Below are positions 8,631-16,817 of a stretch of 64,000 nt of DNA, one piece after another. Within the stretch, counting starts at the first letter, position 1; the number at the start of each line of letters is the position of its first letter. This DNA comes from Eubacterium sp. (GTDB taxonomy: Bacteria > Bacillota > Clostridia > Lachnospirales > Lachnospiraceae). The position numbers and the translations under genes are program-made. Location of the stretch: positions 1-64,000 of the forward strand of contig JAFRWY010000046.1 in the NCBI GenBank assembly GCA_017437905.1, read 5' to 3'. The notes below the pieces were generated by a model, which was given only the letters and a program-made list of their open reading frames with translations, did not search any database and was not told where the DNA came from.

Positions 8631-9353
8631 TCATTCACCCACAATTTCCGAATTCACCTTGATGATCGCCCTCGGCAGTGCATCTCTGGAATTGTTCCAG
8701 GGCTTATCCGCGTTCCGGTGATCGAACTTGTCGATAAACCAGGAGGTATCGCCGTTCACCCGCTCCAGATTGTCGAAGAAGACTTTGTTCAGTACTGCCA
8801 GCAGCTCGTCCAGATCCGACTTGCCGAGGCGCTTCACGCCTTCCTCATAAAGCCTTCCGTAGTGGGAGAGGCAGAAACCCTTGCAGGCAGCCACCTTTTC
8901 CTTAAAGGAAGCCTCCCGCTTCCAGAGATAGAAGAAGGTATCCACATAACGGTCAAAGACCGGTTCGATCCGTCCGCAGACGAAGCAGGTGCTTTCCACG
9001 GTATGGATCAGTTTCACAACAGGGGATTCCCCTGTTTTTTTTGAGAGAAATCCGCCGCGTTCGTCGGGCCCCTGATCTGCGGCTGCTTTCAGATCCTTCA
9101 GGAGCTTGTTCATATGGGTATTCATCATCAGCGCAAGTCCGAGCCGGTTCTTCTGGGCATACAGCTGCCGGATGTGCACGGAACAGAATCCCAGCTTGTC
9201 GGTCACCTCCCGGTTGTCGTCCTCCATATAGCTGGGGCCCAGGGTGAACTCTATGGCGGAGTCCTCGATCTTCTTCTTCATTTCGCAGAAGGGACACTCC
9301 GCGTCACCTTCGAAGGCTTCATTTACGGGAATCGTGAAAAGCTGTTCGGCCAT
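8631..9353 (-). CDS. DUF6062-like cysteine-rich protein
   Basis: A 240-residue soluble protein. Cysteine pairs include CPFCEMKKK near residue 20, FCSVH near 56, a CFVCGRIEP motif near 132 and CKGFCLSHYG near 165. The spacing suggests two CxxC/CxxxH metal-binding units, possibly related by internal duplication. AGGAGGT precedes the ATG on the minus strand. It resembles the uncharacterised DUF6062 family of Firmicutes; I am moderately sure of the family and know no function. Confidence 0.65.
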   Translation of the reverse strand: MAEQLFTIPVNEAFEGDAECPFCEMKKKIEDSAIEFTLGPSYMEDDNREVTDKLGFCSVHIRQLYAQKNRLGLALMMNTHMNKLLKDLKAAADQGPDERGGFLSKKTGESPVVKLIHTVESTCFVCGRIEPVFDRYVDTFFYLWKREASFKEKVAACKGFCLSHYGRLYEEGVKRLGKSDLDELLAVLNKVFFDNLERVNGDTSWFIDKFDHRNADKPWNNSRDALPRAIIKVNSEIVGE

Positions 9354-9545
9354 GGATTACCTCCTGATTCATATAAATTGATAATTATACGGAAATGCGC
9401 TTTTTTATATGGCATTTTTCATATACTTATTATAAAATGATATAGTGTTCTACATGTATTTTACACGAGCCACCCTTCGGATGCAAGGACCATAAAACGT
9501 GAAACGGGCGGCTGTGATGTGAAAGGAAAGAGGGAGTAGGAGAGT

Positions 9546-11057
9546 ATGAAGAATCTGTATAAGCGTCTTCTCGTGCTGGCGCTTCTGGTCCTCGGGATGC
9601 TGACGCTGGTATCCTGTGGTTCGGATGTGCCCCCGAACCGCGTTTTCTCCGTGGACGATCTGGAAGGCAAGACCATCGGTGTCCAGCTGGGAACAACGGG
9701 GGATATCTATGCGGCAGACTATGAGGGAGATGATGCGGGAACCATTGTTGAGCGGTACACCAAGGGGGCCGATGCGGTTTCCTCCCTGAAGCAGGGGAAG
9801 ATTGACTGCGTGATCATAGACGAGCAGCCGGCCAAGGCATTTATCAATCAGAATTCGGAACTGAAGATCCTGGATGAGGAATTCACTCTGGAGGATTATG
9901 CGGCAGTCATCGCCAAGGAGAATCTGGATCTGCTCTCCAAGGTAAATGATGTGATCCGGGAACTCCAGACGGACGGAACCCTGAAGAAGATCATTGATAA
10001 TTACATTCCGGACGAAGAAACCGGAGAGACGGTACCCTTCACCTATGAGCAGAAGGTCACCGATGGTGATAAACTTGTCATGGCAACGAATGCCCAGTTC
10101 CCGCCGTATGAGTTTTATCATGACGGGAAGATCGTCGGTATCGATGTGGAGATCGCGAAGGCCATTGCCGACAAGCTGGGGAAGGTACTGGTGATCGAGG
10201 ATATTGAGTTTGACGCCATCATCAGTGCAGTCAGCTCCGGAAAGGCGGACATCGGACTTGCGGGCTTCACCGTAACGGATGAACGGAAGAAGCAGATCAA
10301 CTTCTCGGAAACCTACGCCATTTCCAAGCAGGTGATCATCGTTCGCGATGACGAAGCCATTAAGGAAGCGAACAGTCTCGGCGGAAAGCTGTACAATAAT
10401 TTCATCAAGGAAGGCCGCTGGAAGTATCTGGCACAGGGTCTTCTGAACACCATCATCATCACGGTGGTTGCCATCCTGATCGGCGTAATCCTGGGCTTTT
10501 TACTGGCGCTTGTCCGGGTGGCCCATGATAAAAACGGGAATTTTAAGATCCTGAACTTTTTTGCGAAGCTGTACGTAACGATCATCCGCGGAACACCGAT
10601 CATGATCCAGCTTCTGATCATTTACTTTGTCATCTTTGAATCCGTGAATATCAGTAAGCTGCTGGTTGCCATCGTGGCATTCGGCCTGAACTCCGCGGCA
10701 TATCTCTGCGAGGTGATCCGGTCCGGTATCATGTCCATCGATGAAGGACAGTTTGAAGCAGGAAAGAGTCTCGGACTCAGTTACTCCATCATGATGAAGA
10801 ATATCATCCTTCCGCAGGCCCTGAAGAATGTACTTCCGGCCATCGGAAATGAGTTCATTTCCCTTCTGAAGGAAACTTCCATCGCAGGTTACATCGGTCT
10901 GCAGGATCTGACCCGCGGCGGGGATATCATTCGAAGCATAACCTATGAGCCGTTCCTTCCGCTGATTACGGTTGCGATCGTCTACCTGATCCTTGTGGTG
11001 CTTCTCAGCGCCCTGGTATCCTGGCTGGAGAGGAGGCTGAAGAAGAATGAGCGATAA
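9546..11057 (+). CDS. polar amino acid ABC transporter: permuted binding protein fused to permease
   Basis: A lipoprotein signal (lipobox LVSC, Cys24) is followed by a periplasmic-binding-protein-like region and then, from about residue 290, a HisM/GlnP-type permease with the EAA-loop motif [20 protein letters not shown]. The binding protein is in circularly permuted order. The segment normally found after the hinge ([15 protein letters not shown]...[11 protein letters not shown], about residues 37-155) comes first. The normal N-terminal lobe ([19 protein letters not shown]...[13 protein letters not shown], about 176-265) comes second and ends at the usual crossover ([13 protein letters not shown]). 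The ATPase gene follows with an 11-nt overlap. Substrate is probably a polar amino acid; which one is unknown. Confidence 0.9.
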   Translation: MKNLYKRLLVLALLVLGMLTLVSCGSDVPPNRVFSVDDLEGKTIGVQLGTTGDIYAADYEGDDAGTIVERYTKGADAVSSLKQGKIDCVIIDEQPAKAFINQNSELKILDEEFTLEDYAAVIAKENLDLLSKVNDVIRELQTDGTLKKIIDNYIPDEETGETVPFTYEQKVTDGDKLVMATNAQFPPYEFYHDGKIVGIDVEIAKAIADKLGKVLVIEDIEFDAIISAVSSGKADIGLAGFTVTDERKKQINFSETYAISKQVIIVRDDEAIKEANSLGGKLYNNFIKEGRWKYLAQGLLNTIIITVVAILIGVILGFLLALVRVAHDKNGNFKILNFFAKLYVTIIRGTPIMIQLLIIYFVIFESVNISKLLVAIVAFGLNSAAYLCEVIRSGIMSIDEGQFEAGKSLGLSYSIMMKNIILPQALKNVLPAIGNEFISLLKETSIAGYIGLQDLTRGGDIIRSITYEPFLPLITVAIVYLILVVLLSALVSWLERRLKKNER

Positions 11058-11814
11058 GAAAAAACGGGAGATCAGTGACGAGGTACTTCTCTCCGTCAGG
11101 GGTCTTGAGAAATCATTTGACGGAAATGAAGTGCTGAAAGGGATCGACCTGGATATCCGTAAGGGAGAGGTGATCTCCATCATCGGACCCTCCGGCTGCG
11201 GAAAGTCTACATTTATCCGGTCCCTGAACCTGCTGGAGACACCTGACAGAGGGAGCATCATCTTTGAGGGGGAAGAGCTGACCGGTAAGAAAACGGCAGA
11301 GCAGAACCGGATCCGGGAACGGATCGGTATGGTGTTCCAGCAGTTCAACCTGTTCAAGAATATGACGGTGCTGGAAAATATCATGCTGGCTCCTTTGAAG
11401 CTGGGGCTGATGGACCGGGAAACCGCGGCAAAAGAGGCGGCCCATCTGCTGGACCGGGTAGGACTGGCCGATAAGGCGGATAATTATCCTGCACAGCTCT
11501 CCGGCGGACAGCAGCAGCGTGTGGCCATCGCAAGGTCCCTGGCCATGAAACCGGACGTGATGCTTTTCGATGAACCTACATCCGCACTGGACCCGGAAAT
11601 GGTCGGGGAAGTGTTGAAGATCATGCAGGATCTTGCGGCAGCGGGCATGACCATGGTGATCGTAACCCATGAGATGGGCTTTGCCATGGGGGTATCCAGC
11701 CGCGTGCTTTTCGTTGACGGAGGACAGATCCAGGAGGATGCACCGCCGGATGAACTGTTCTCAAATCCGAGGAATCCGAGGCTGAAGGAATTCCTGGGCA
11801 AGATCCTCCGGTAG
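11047..11814 (+). CDS. polar amino acid ABC transporter ATP-binding protein
   Basis: The 255-residue ATPase partner of the preceding fused binding protein-permease, with which it overlaps. It shows Walker [10 protein letters not shown], a Q-loop at MVFQQFNLF, the signature [15 protein letters not shown], Walker [15 protein letters not shown] and the H-loop [10 protein letters not shown]. These match the GlnQ/HisP/ArtM group. Together the two genes make a complete importer because the permease can homodimerise. Confidence 0.95.
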   Translation: MSDKKKREISDEVLLSVRGLEKSFDGNEVLKGIDLDIRKGEVISIIGPSGCGKSTFIRSLNLLETPDRGSIIFEGEELTGKKTAEQNRIRERIGMVFQQFNLFKNMTVLENIMLAPLKLGLMDRETAAKEAAHLLDRVGLADKADNYPAQLSGGQQQRVAIARSLAMKPDVMLFDEPTSALDPEMVGEVLKIMQDLAAAGMTMVIVTHEMGFAMGVSSRVLFVDGGQIQEDAPPDELFSNPRNPRLKEFLGKILR

Positions 11815-11892
11815 AGGTACATTTCCGGTAAACACCACGGAGTGCGGGTAGCGCGAAGTGTGGAATAAATAAAAAAAGGGGAGAGGAAGAAA

Positions 11893-13590
11893 ATGAACAA
11901 ACAACGTGTCTTGAAGAATGTCGTAATCACCGCGATTCTCCTGGCTGTGGTCGCCATCATCGTCTATACGCTCAGTACCGAGCTGGTGGTGGGAGATGAT
12001 TACCAGAGTAAGTATTATGCAACCTGGGTATCGCTGCTTCCGCCGGTGATTGCCATCATTCTGGCGCTGATCACAAAGGAGGTTTACTCATCACTGTTTA
12101 TCGGTATCGTCTCCGGAGCTCTGCTGTATGCGAACTTTGATCTGGAGTTTGCCTTTGAGACCATGCTCTTCGGAACCGATACCGAAGGGGGTGCTGCAGG
12201 CATGATCCCGAAGATCGCGGATTCCTGGAATTCCGGTATCCTGGTCTTCCTGGTACTTCTTGGTATTCTGGTTGCCCTGATGAACAAGGCCGGCGGTTCC
12301 GCTGCCTTCGGACGCTGGGCATCGAAGCACATCAAGACCCGGATCGGTGCACAGCTTGCTACGGTTGTGCTCGGTATCATGATCTTCGTGGATGACTATT
12401 TCAACTGCCTTACCGTGGGCAGCGTTATGCGTCCGGTAACGGATGGTCACAAGGTATCCCGTGCGAAGCTGGCGTACCTGATTGACGCAACGGCAGCGCC
12501 GATCTGTATCATCGCCCCCATCAGCTCCTGGGCTGCAGCGGTTACTTCCTCCGTACCGGAGGAGGCAGGGATCAACGGTTTCCAGACCTTCTTAAAGACC
12601 ATTCCGTATAACTTCTATGCAATCCTGACCATCATCATGATGATCTATATCACCGTACGTCGCGTGGACTACGGCCCCATGAAGAAGCATGAGATCAACG
12701 CCATCAACGGAGATCTTTTCACCACGGGTCCGGTAGTCGGTGAAGAGGAAGAGGAAGCAAATCCCAGGGGACGGGTTCTGGACCTGATCCTTCCGGTGGT
12801 TGTCCTGATCGCAGGCTGCGTCATGGGCATGGTTTATACCGGCGGCTTCTTTGAAGGCGAAAGCTTTATCGATGCATTTGCAAATGCAGACGCATCCGTA
12901 GGTCTGGTATACGGTGCATTTATCGCACTGCTCTTTACCTTCTTCTACTACATGTACAGAGATGTGATCACCTTCAAGGATTTCATGGCATGTATCCCGA
13001 AGGGATTTATCGCCATGGTAGCTCCGATCCTGATCCTGGCCCTGGCATGGACCCTGTCCGGCATGACCGGTCTTCTGGGCGGAAAGGTATTTGTAGCTGA
13101 TCTTGTGGGCGGTTCTGCGGCAGCCATGCAGGCATTCCTTCCGGCAGTTATCTTCCTGGTAGCTCTCGGACTTGCATTTTCAACCGGAACCTCCTGGGGA
13201 ACCTTCAGTATCCTGATCCCCATTGTGCTGGGCGTATTCTCCAGCGGTGAAATGATGGTTATGTCCATCGCTGCCTGCCTGGCAGGCGCTGTCTGCGGTG
13301 ACCACTGCTCACCCATTTCGGATACCACCATCATGGCATCTGCGGGTGCCCAGTCGGATCATGTGAACCATGTGTCCACCCAGCTGCCATACGCACTGAC
13401 GGTTGCTGCGGTTTCTGCGGTTACGTATCTGATCTCCGGCTGGTTTGAGAAGGCCTGGGGCGTGGGCTGGGCTGCACTTCCCATCGGTATCCTGCTGATG
13501 ATCGGTACACTGATCGTGATCGAGTTCGTATCCGGCAGGGAGCCGAAGGACGGAGAGGAAGAGCAGGAAACCGGAATCGGGGAAGAATAA
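11893..13590 (+). CDS. NhaC-family Na+/H+ antiporter
   Basis: A 565-residue membrane protein with about a dozen hydrophobic segments. Typical NhaC-superfamily stretches are present: FVDDYFNCLTVGSVMRPVTD near residue 165, AAPICIIAPISSW near 203, and FSTGTSWGTFSILIPI plus CGDHCSPISDTTIMASAGA in the C-terminal half. Members exchange cytoplasmic Na+ for protons, and some exchange organic acids or amino acids. A GGGGAGAGG site precedes ATG 11893. It follows the amino acid transporter, so an amino-acid-linked role is possible but not shown. Confidence 0.9.
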   Translation: MNKQRVLKNVVITAILLAVVAIIVYTLSTELVVGDDYQSKYYATWVSLLPPVIAIILALITKEVYSSLFIGIVSGALLYANFDLEFAFETMLFGTDTEGGAAGMIPKIADSWNSGILVFLVLLGILVALMNKAGGSAAFGRWASKHIKTRIGAQLATVVLGIMIFVDDYFNCLTVGSVMRPVTDGHKVSRAKLAYLIDATAAPICIIAPISSWAAAVTSSVPEEAGINGFQTFLKTIPYNFYAILTIIMMIYITVRRVDYGPMKKHEINAINGDLFTTGPVVGEEEEEANPRGRVLDLILPVVVLIAGCVMGMVYTGGFFEGESFIDAFANADASVGLVYGAFIALLFTFFYYMYRDVITFKDFMACIPKGFIAMVAPILILALAWTLSGMTGLLGGKVFVADLVGGSAAAMQAFLPAVIFLVALGLAFSTGTSWGTFSILIPIVLGVFSSGEMMVMSIAACLAGAVCGDHCSPISDTTIMASAGAQSDHVNHVSTQLPYALTVAAVSAVTYLISGWFEKAWGVGWAALPIGILLMIGTLIVIEFVSGREPKDGEEEQETGIGEE

Positions 13591-13696
13591 TATACGATCC
13601 GGGATACTTACCGGTCTCACGGCTTATATGCCCGGGGTAAGACGGCAGGCGGCCCCGGGGTTACGAAGGTGGAAGCATAAAACAGGGGAGGTGCAT

Positions 13697-14254
13697 ATGT
13701 CCGAAAAGAAAGCACTGGTTGTGATCGATATGCAGAATGATTACCTCTGGCCGGAGAGGATGAAGAAGTTCTCCTATGACACGGAGACGCTGGTGGGAAA
13801 TGTGAACACCGTGATCCGGGCCTTTCAGAAGAAGGGGTATGACGTGATCTATATCGCGCAGATGTTTGCCAACCTTCCCACCAATCGCTGGCTGATCGGC
13901 TTCTCCATCGAAGGAACGGAAGGAACCAAACTTTACAGCGGACTGGATGTTGTCTCGGACCTTTATTTTGAGAAACGGCTTCCGAACACCTACACGTCGA
14001 AGGCCTTCCGGGAACACATGGAGAAGGAAGGCTATACCGAAGTCTATCTCTGCGGGCTGGATGAGTGCGGATGCGTCGGAGCCACTGCAAAGGGGGCGAT
14101 GAAAACCGGTGTCCGGGTGAAGATGATCAAGGAGTGTATCGGCAGAAGATTCCCGGACCGGAAGGTGCGGAAGATGCGAAGACGCCTTCGGTCCATGGGA
14201 GTGGAATATCTTACGCTGAATCGGTATAAAGAGCAAACAGGGGGTGCGGAATGA
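13697..14254 (+). CDS. isochorismatase-like cysteine hydrolase
   Basis: A 185-residue protein with the fold's catalytic triad: Asp in VVIDMQNDYLW, a Lys after YFEKRLPNTY, and Cys in LCGLDECGCVGATAKGA. The family includes nicotinamidases and other amidases; the substrate is not predictable. The frame is open from 13628, but ATG 13697 has GGGGAGGTG at good spacing and a normal family N-terminus. The stop overlaps the next start by 4 nt (ATGA), so it is co-translated with the SDR gene. Confidence 0.88.
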   Translation: MSEKKALVVIDMQNDYLWPERMKKFSYDTETLVGNVNTVIRAFQKKGYDVIYIAQMFANLPTNRWLIGFSIEGTEGTKLYSGLDVVSDLYFEKRLPNTYTSKAFREHMEKEGYTEVYLCGLDECGCVGATAKGAMKTGVRVKMIKECIGRRFPDRKVRKMRRRLRSMGVEYLTLNRYKEQTGGAE

Positions 14255-15060
14255 AAGAAAAAAGAAGAAGCGGCTGGGCGGTGATTACGGGGGCAACCAG
14301 CGGTATCGGATTTGAGTTTACACGGCAGCTGGCACAGCAGGGCTATAATCTCCTGCTGGTAGCAAGACGCGGAGACCGGCTGTATCAGATGAAGGGGGAA
14401 CTGAAGGAAGCGGGCGTAAATGCAGAGGTTCTGATGGCAGATCTGGTTACGGATTACGGACGCAATATGCTGATCCGGTGGATGGAGAATCACAGAGTGG
14501 ATGTATTCATCAACAACGCGGGCTTCGGCCTGGCGGGTCCCTTCCTCAGCACAGAGACGGAACGCGAGGTGCAGATGATCGATTTAAATGTAACGGCCAT
14601 GCACCTTCTGATGAAGGCAGCCCTCCGGTCCATGGCAGGTCGCGGCGTCGGATATGTTCTGAATGTGGCATCCTCCGCGGGACTCCTTCCCGGCGGACCT
14701 TATATGGCAACGTATTATGCAACCAAGGCTTATGTGGCAAGCCTGACCCAGGCAGTGGCTGAGGAACTTCGTCTGGCAGGAAGTCGTATCTATGTCGGAT
14801 GCCTTTGTCCGGGACCGGTGGATACGGAGTTCAACTCGGTAGCCGAGGTGCAGTTCGCTTTGAAGGGGATCACTCCCAAGAGGTGCGTTGCGGCAGCTCT
14901 TCAGGGCATGAAGAAACGGAAGGTCGTGATCGTTCCCACCCTCACCATGAAGGGGGCCGTGATCGGAGGAAGACTTTTGCCGAGAAAGAAAGCCGTTCAG
15001 CTGACGGCAAAGCAGCAGATAAAGAAAACAGAAAATGATCCCGATACCGGAAAGAAATAA
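14251..15060 (+). CDS. short-chain dehydrogenase/reductase
   Basis: A 269-residue NAD(P)-dependent oxidoreductase of the classical SDR type: TGATSGIG for the dinucleotide, NNAGFG, a catalytic Ser in NVASSAG, and the YYATK Tyr-Lys pair. LCPGPVDTEF follows, as in the DltE/YqjQ-like short-chain reductases. The substrate is unknown. It overlaps the cysteine hydrolase stop and abuts tcdA, whose ATG immediately follows this stop codon. Confidence 0.92.
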   Translation: MKEKRRSGWAVITGATSGIGFEFTRQLAQQGYNLLLVARRGDRLYQMKGELKEAGVNAEVLMADLVTDYGRNMLIRWMENHRVDVFINNAGFGLAGPFLSTETEREVQMIDLNVTAMHLLMKAALRSMAGRGVGYVLNVASSAGLLPGGPYMATYYATKAYVASLTQAVAEELRLAGSRIYVGCLCPGPVDTEFNSVAEVQFALKGITPKRCVAAALQGMKKRKVVIVPTLTMKGAVIGGRLLPRKKAVQLTAKQQIKKTENDPDTGKK

Positions 15061-15825
15061 ATGAAAGCTTACTCAGATGACAAGTTCATACGGACCCGGT
15101 GGCTTCTCGGGGAAGCTGCCATGCAGCGGCTTTCGAAGGCCCGTGTGGCAGTATTCGGTGTCGGCGGCGTAGGCGGATATGTGGTGGAAGCCCTGGCCCG
15201 GTCCGGGATCGGTGCCCTGGATCTTTGCGATAAGGATGCGGTGGATGTGACCAACCTGAACCGACAGATCATAGCGCTGCAAAGCACCATCGGCCGTCCG
15301 AAGGTGGAAGTGGCAGCGGAGCGGATCCGGGATATCAATCCGGATTGCCGGGTGACGGTGCATCAGGTCTTCTACCTGCCGGAGACCGCAGATCAGTTTG
15401 ATTTTTCACAGTATGATTATGTGGTGGATGCGGTGGATACGGTGACCGCAAAGCTTTCCCTGATCCAGAGGGCGAAGGAAGCCGGTGTGCCGGTCATTTC
15501 CTCCATGGGGGCCGGAAATAAGCTTGACCCCACGGCCTTCCGCGTTGCGGATATCTATGATACCACCGTCTGTCCGCTGGCCAAGGTGATGCGCCGTGAA
15601 TGCAGAAAACGAGGGATAAAGAACCTGAAGGTGGTCTACTCCACGGAAGAGGCGATGGTACCCGATTACGGAGAAACTGCAACTGATCAGGAATCGGGGC
15701 AGGAGGAAGCAGAGGGCACAAGACGGAAACAGAGCCCGGGAAGTGCGGCCTTCGTTCCTTCCGTTGCAGGTCTCATCATCGCAGGCGAAGTGATCAAAGG
15801 CCTTTCGACAGGAATGTGTGAATAA
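15061..15825 (+). CDS. tcdA: tRNA threonylcarbamoyladenosine dehydratase
   Basis: An E1-like enzyme that uses ATP to cyclise t6A37 of tRNA to ct6A. The 254-residue protein has the nucleotide-binding GVGGVGGYVVEALARSG, the conserved DVTNLNRQI, and VVDAVDTVTAKLSLI. This fits the CsdL/TcdA subgroup of the ThiF/MoeB/HesA superfamily. The ATG follows directly on the previous TAA with only GGAAAG as a possible ribosome binding site, so translation is probably coupled. Confidence 0.92.
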   Translation: MKAYSDDKFIRTRWLLGEAAMQRLSKARVAVFGVGGVGGYVVEALARSGIGALDLCDKDAVDVTNLNRQIIALQSTIGRPKVEVAAERIRDINPDCRVTVHQVFYLPETADQFDFSQYDYVVDAVDTVTAKLSLIQRAKEAGVPVISSMGAGNKLDPTAFRVADIYDTTVCPLAKVMRRECRKRGIKNLKVVYSTEEAMVPDYGETATDQESGQEEAEGTRRKQSPGSAAFVPSVAGLIIAGEVIKGLSTGMCE

Positions 15826-15831
15826 ACACCC

Positions 15832-15868
15832 GTCATCCTGAGGCGTGGTTCGCACGACGAAGGATCCC
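15832..15868. repeat. dispersed GTCATCCTGA...GAAGGATC element
   Basis: GTCATCCTGAGGC followed by CGACGAAGGATC. Related copies or half copies occur near 30256, 35807, 36448, 39993, 46466, 47281, 47363, 48640, 54246 and 55721, nearly always just upstream of a start codon. Confidence 0.7.
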
Positions 15869-15924
15869 GACAGTGTGGATGGCAGTGCGGCAGTTTCCGG
15901 CGAGAATAGAGGGGCATGCAATAA

Positions 15925-16194
15925 ATGGTTCGTAAGCATATCGTATTTCAGGGCTGGGTGCAGGGCGTCGGCTTCCGGTACCGTGCCTGTCAGGCAGCGG
16001 AAATGTACCGCTGCACCGGCTGGGTCAGGAATGATTGGGATGGAAAGGTTACCATGGAGATCCAGGGAGAAGAAAAGGATATCGACCAGGTGATCATCGC
16101 CATTCAGCGAGGGACCTACGTGCAGATCTCCGGTATGGATGCGAAGACCATCCCTCTGAAGGAAGAAGAGCGTGGCTTCAAAGCCGTGCGTTGA
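15925..16194 (+). CDS. acyP: acylphosphatase
   Basis: An 89-residue enzyme hydrolysing acyl phosphates. The signature VQGVGFRYR (catalytic Arg) and GWVRNDWDG (catalytic Asn) are intact. Length is normal for the family. It is separated from tcdA by the dispersed repeat, and the T-box leader of thrS follows. Confidence 0.95.
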   Translation: MVRKHIVFQGWVQGVGFRYRACQAAEMYRCTGWVRNDWDGKVTMEIQGEEKDIDQVIIAIQRGTYVQISGMDAKTIPLKEEERGFKAVR

Positions 16195-16257
16195 TCCCGG
16201 AAGATCGAGGTGGAAGAATCCTCAACTCCCGAAACAGAATGCACCGAGAAATAGTGC

Positions 16258-16286
16258 TTTACATTTCGAAGGGTGTGACGTATAAT
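16258..16286 (+). promoter_or_regulatory. promoter of the thrS leader
   Basis: TTTACA (16258-16263), 17 nt, TATAAT (16281-16286), placing the transcript start near 16293 at the beginning of the T-box leader. Confidence 0.75.
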
Positions 16287-16292
16287 CGTTGA

Positions 16293-16550
16293 CAAGTCAA
16301 ATCGTTGAAGAGGACATGATCTGCCGGATATCCCGTTACAGAGAGAGGTGCCATGGCTGGAAGCACCTTAGAGAACCTGCAGAATTACCCCCTCGGAGAG
16401 ACCGGCGAACCGGTACGGGTGGTCCCGTGACAGACCGTAAATTAAGTGGAAGCACCGGGCAGGACCCGTATAGAGTGGTGCTTCAATCAGGGTGGAACCG
16501 CGAGTAATCGTCCCTGACCAGCCGTAAGGCAGGTCAGGGACTTTGTGCGT
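16293..16550 (+). promoter_or_regulatory. T-box leader controlling thrS
   Basis: The near-invariant T-box AGGGTGGAACCGCG lies at 16489-16502, followed by a terminator (GTCCCTGACC 16510-16519 pairing with GGTCAGGGAC 16532-16541, then CTTTG). An AGAGAG motif near 16340 marks Stem I. An ACC triplet at 16387-16389 could be the Thr specifier, but its place in the specifier loop was not modelled. Uncharged tRNA-Thr would stabilise the antiterminator and turn on thrS. Confidence 0.9.
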
Positions 16551-16552
16551 TT

Positions 16553-16673
16553 CCCCGAGGCAAGCACATGCGAAGCATGGGTGTAAGTATCCGACGGATC
16601 CCCCGTGCTTGCACGAAGGGGATCCGCCGGATGCTTACATCATGTGCCTCCGGCACATGTATTTGCCGAGGGG
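16553..16673. repeat. long nested palindrome
   Basis: An imperfect palindrome of about 120 nt centred on CGTGCTTGCACG (16604-16615). The left arm (CCCCGAGGCA... to GGATCCCC) mirrors the right arm (GGGGATCC... to TTGCCGAGGGG), with smaller hairpins inside. It lies between the T-box terminator and thrS. The further 16674-16800 stretch has no gene. Confidence 0.6.
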
Positions 16674-16817
16674 CGCAACATCGACGCGCAAAGCGCGGAG
16701 AGGTGCGACACGGCCCCGGCGAATCAATGACCGCATCAATCACGCGACAGTGACGCGTAAGGTGCGGAGAGGCAACAGAAAACAGTAAACGATAATAATT
16801 TCAAGGAGGATATAACC

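Noticed and set aside
16543..16788. ORFs in the region before thrS
   Set aside because: They run through the palindromic repeat and lack ribosome binding sites.
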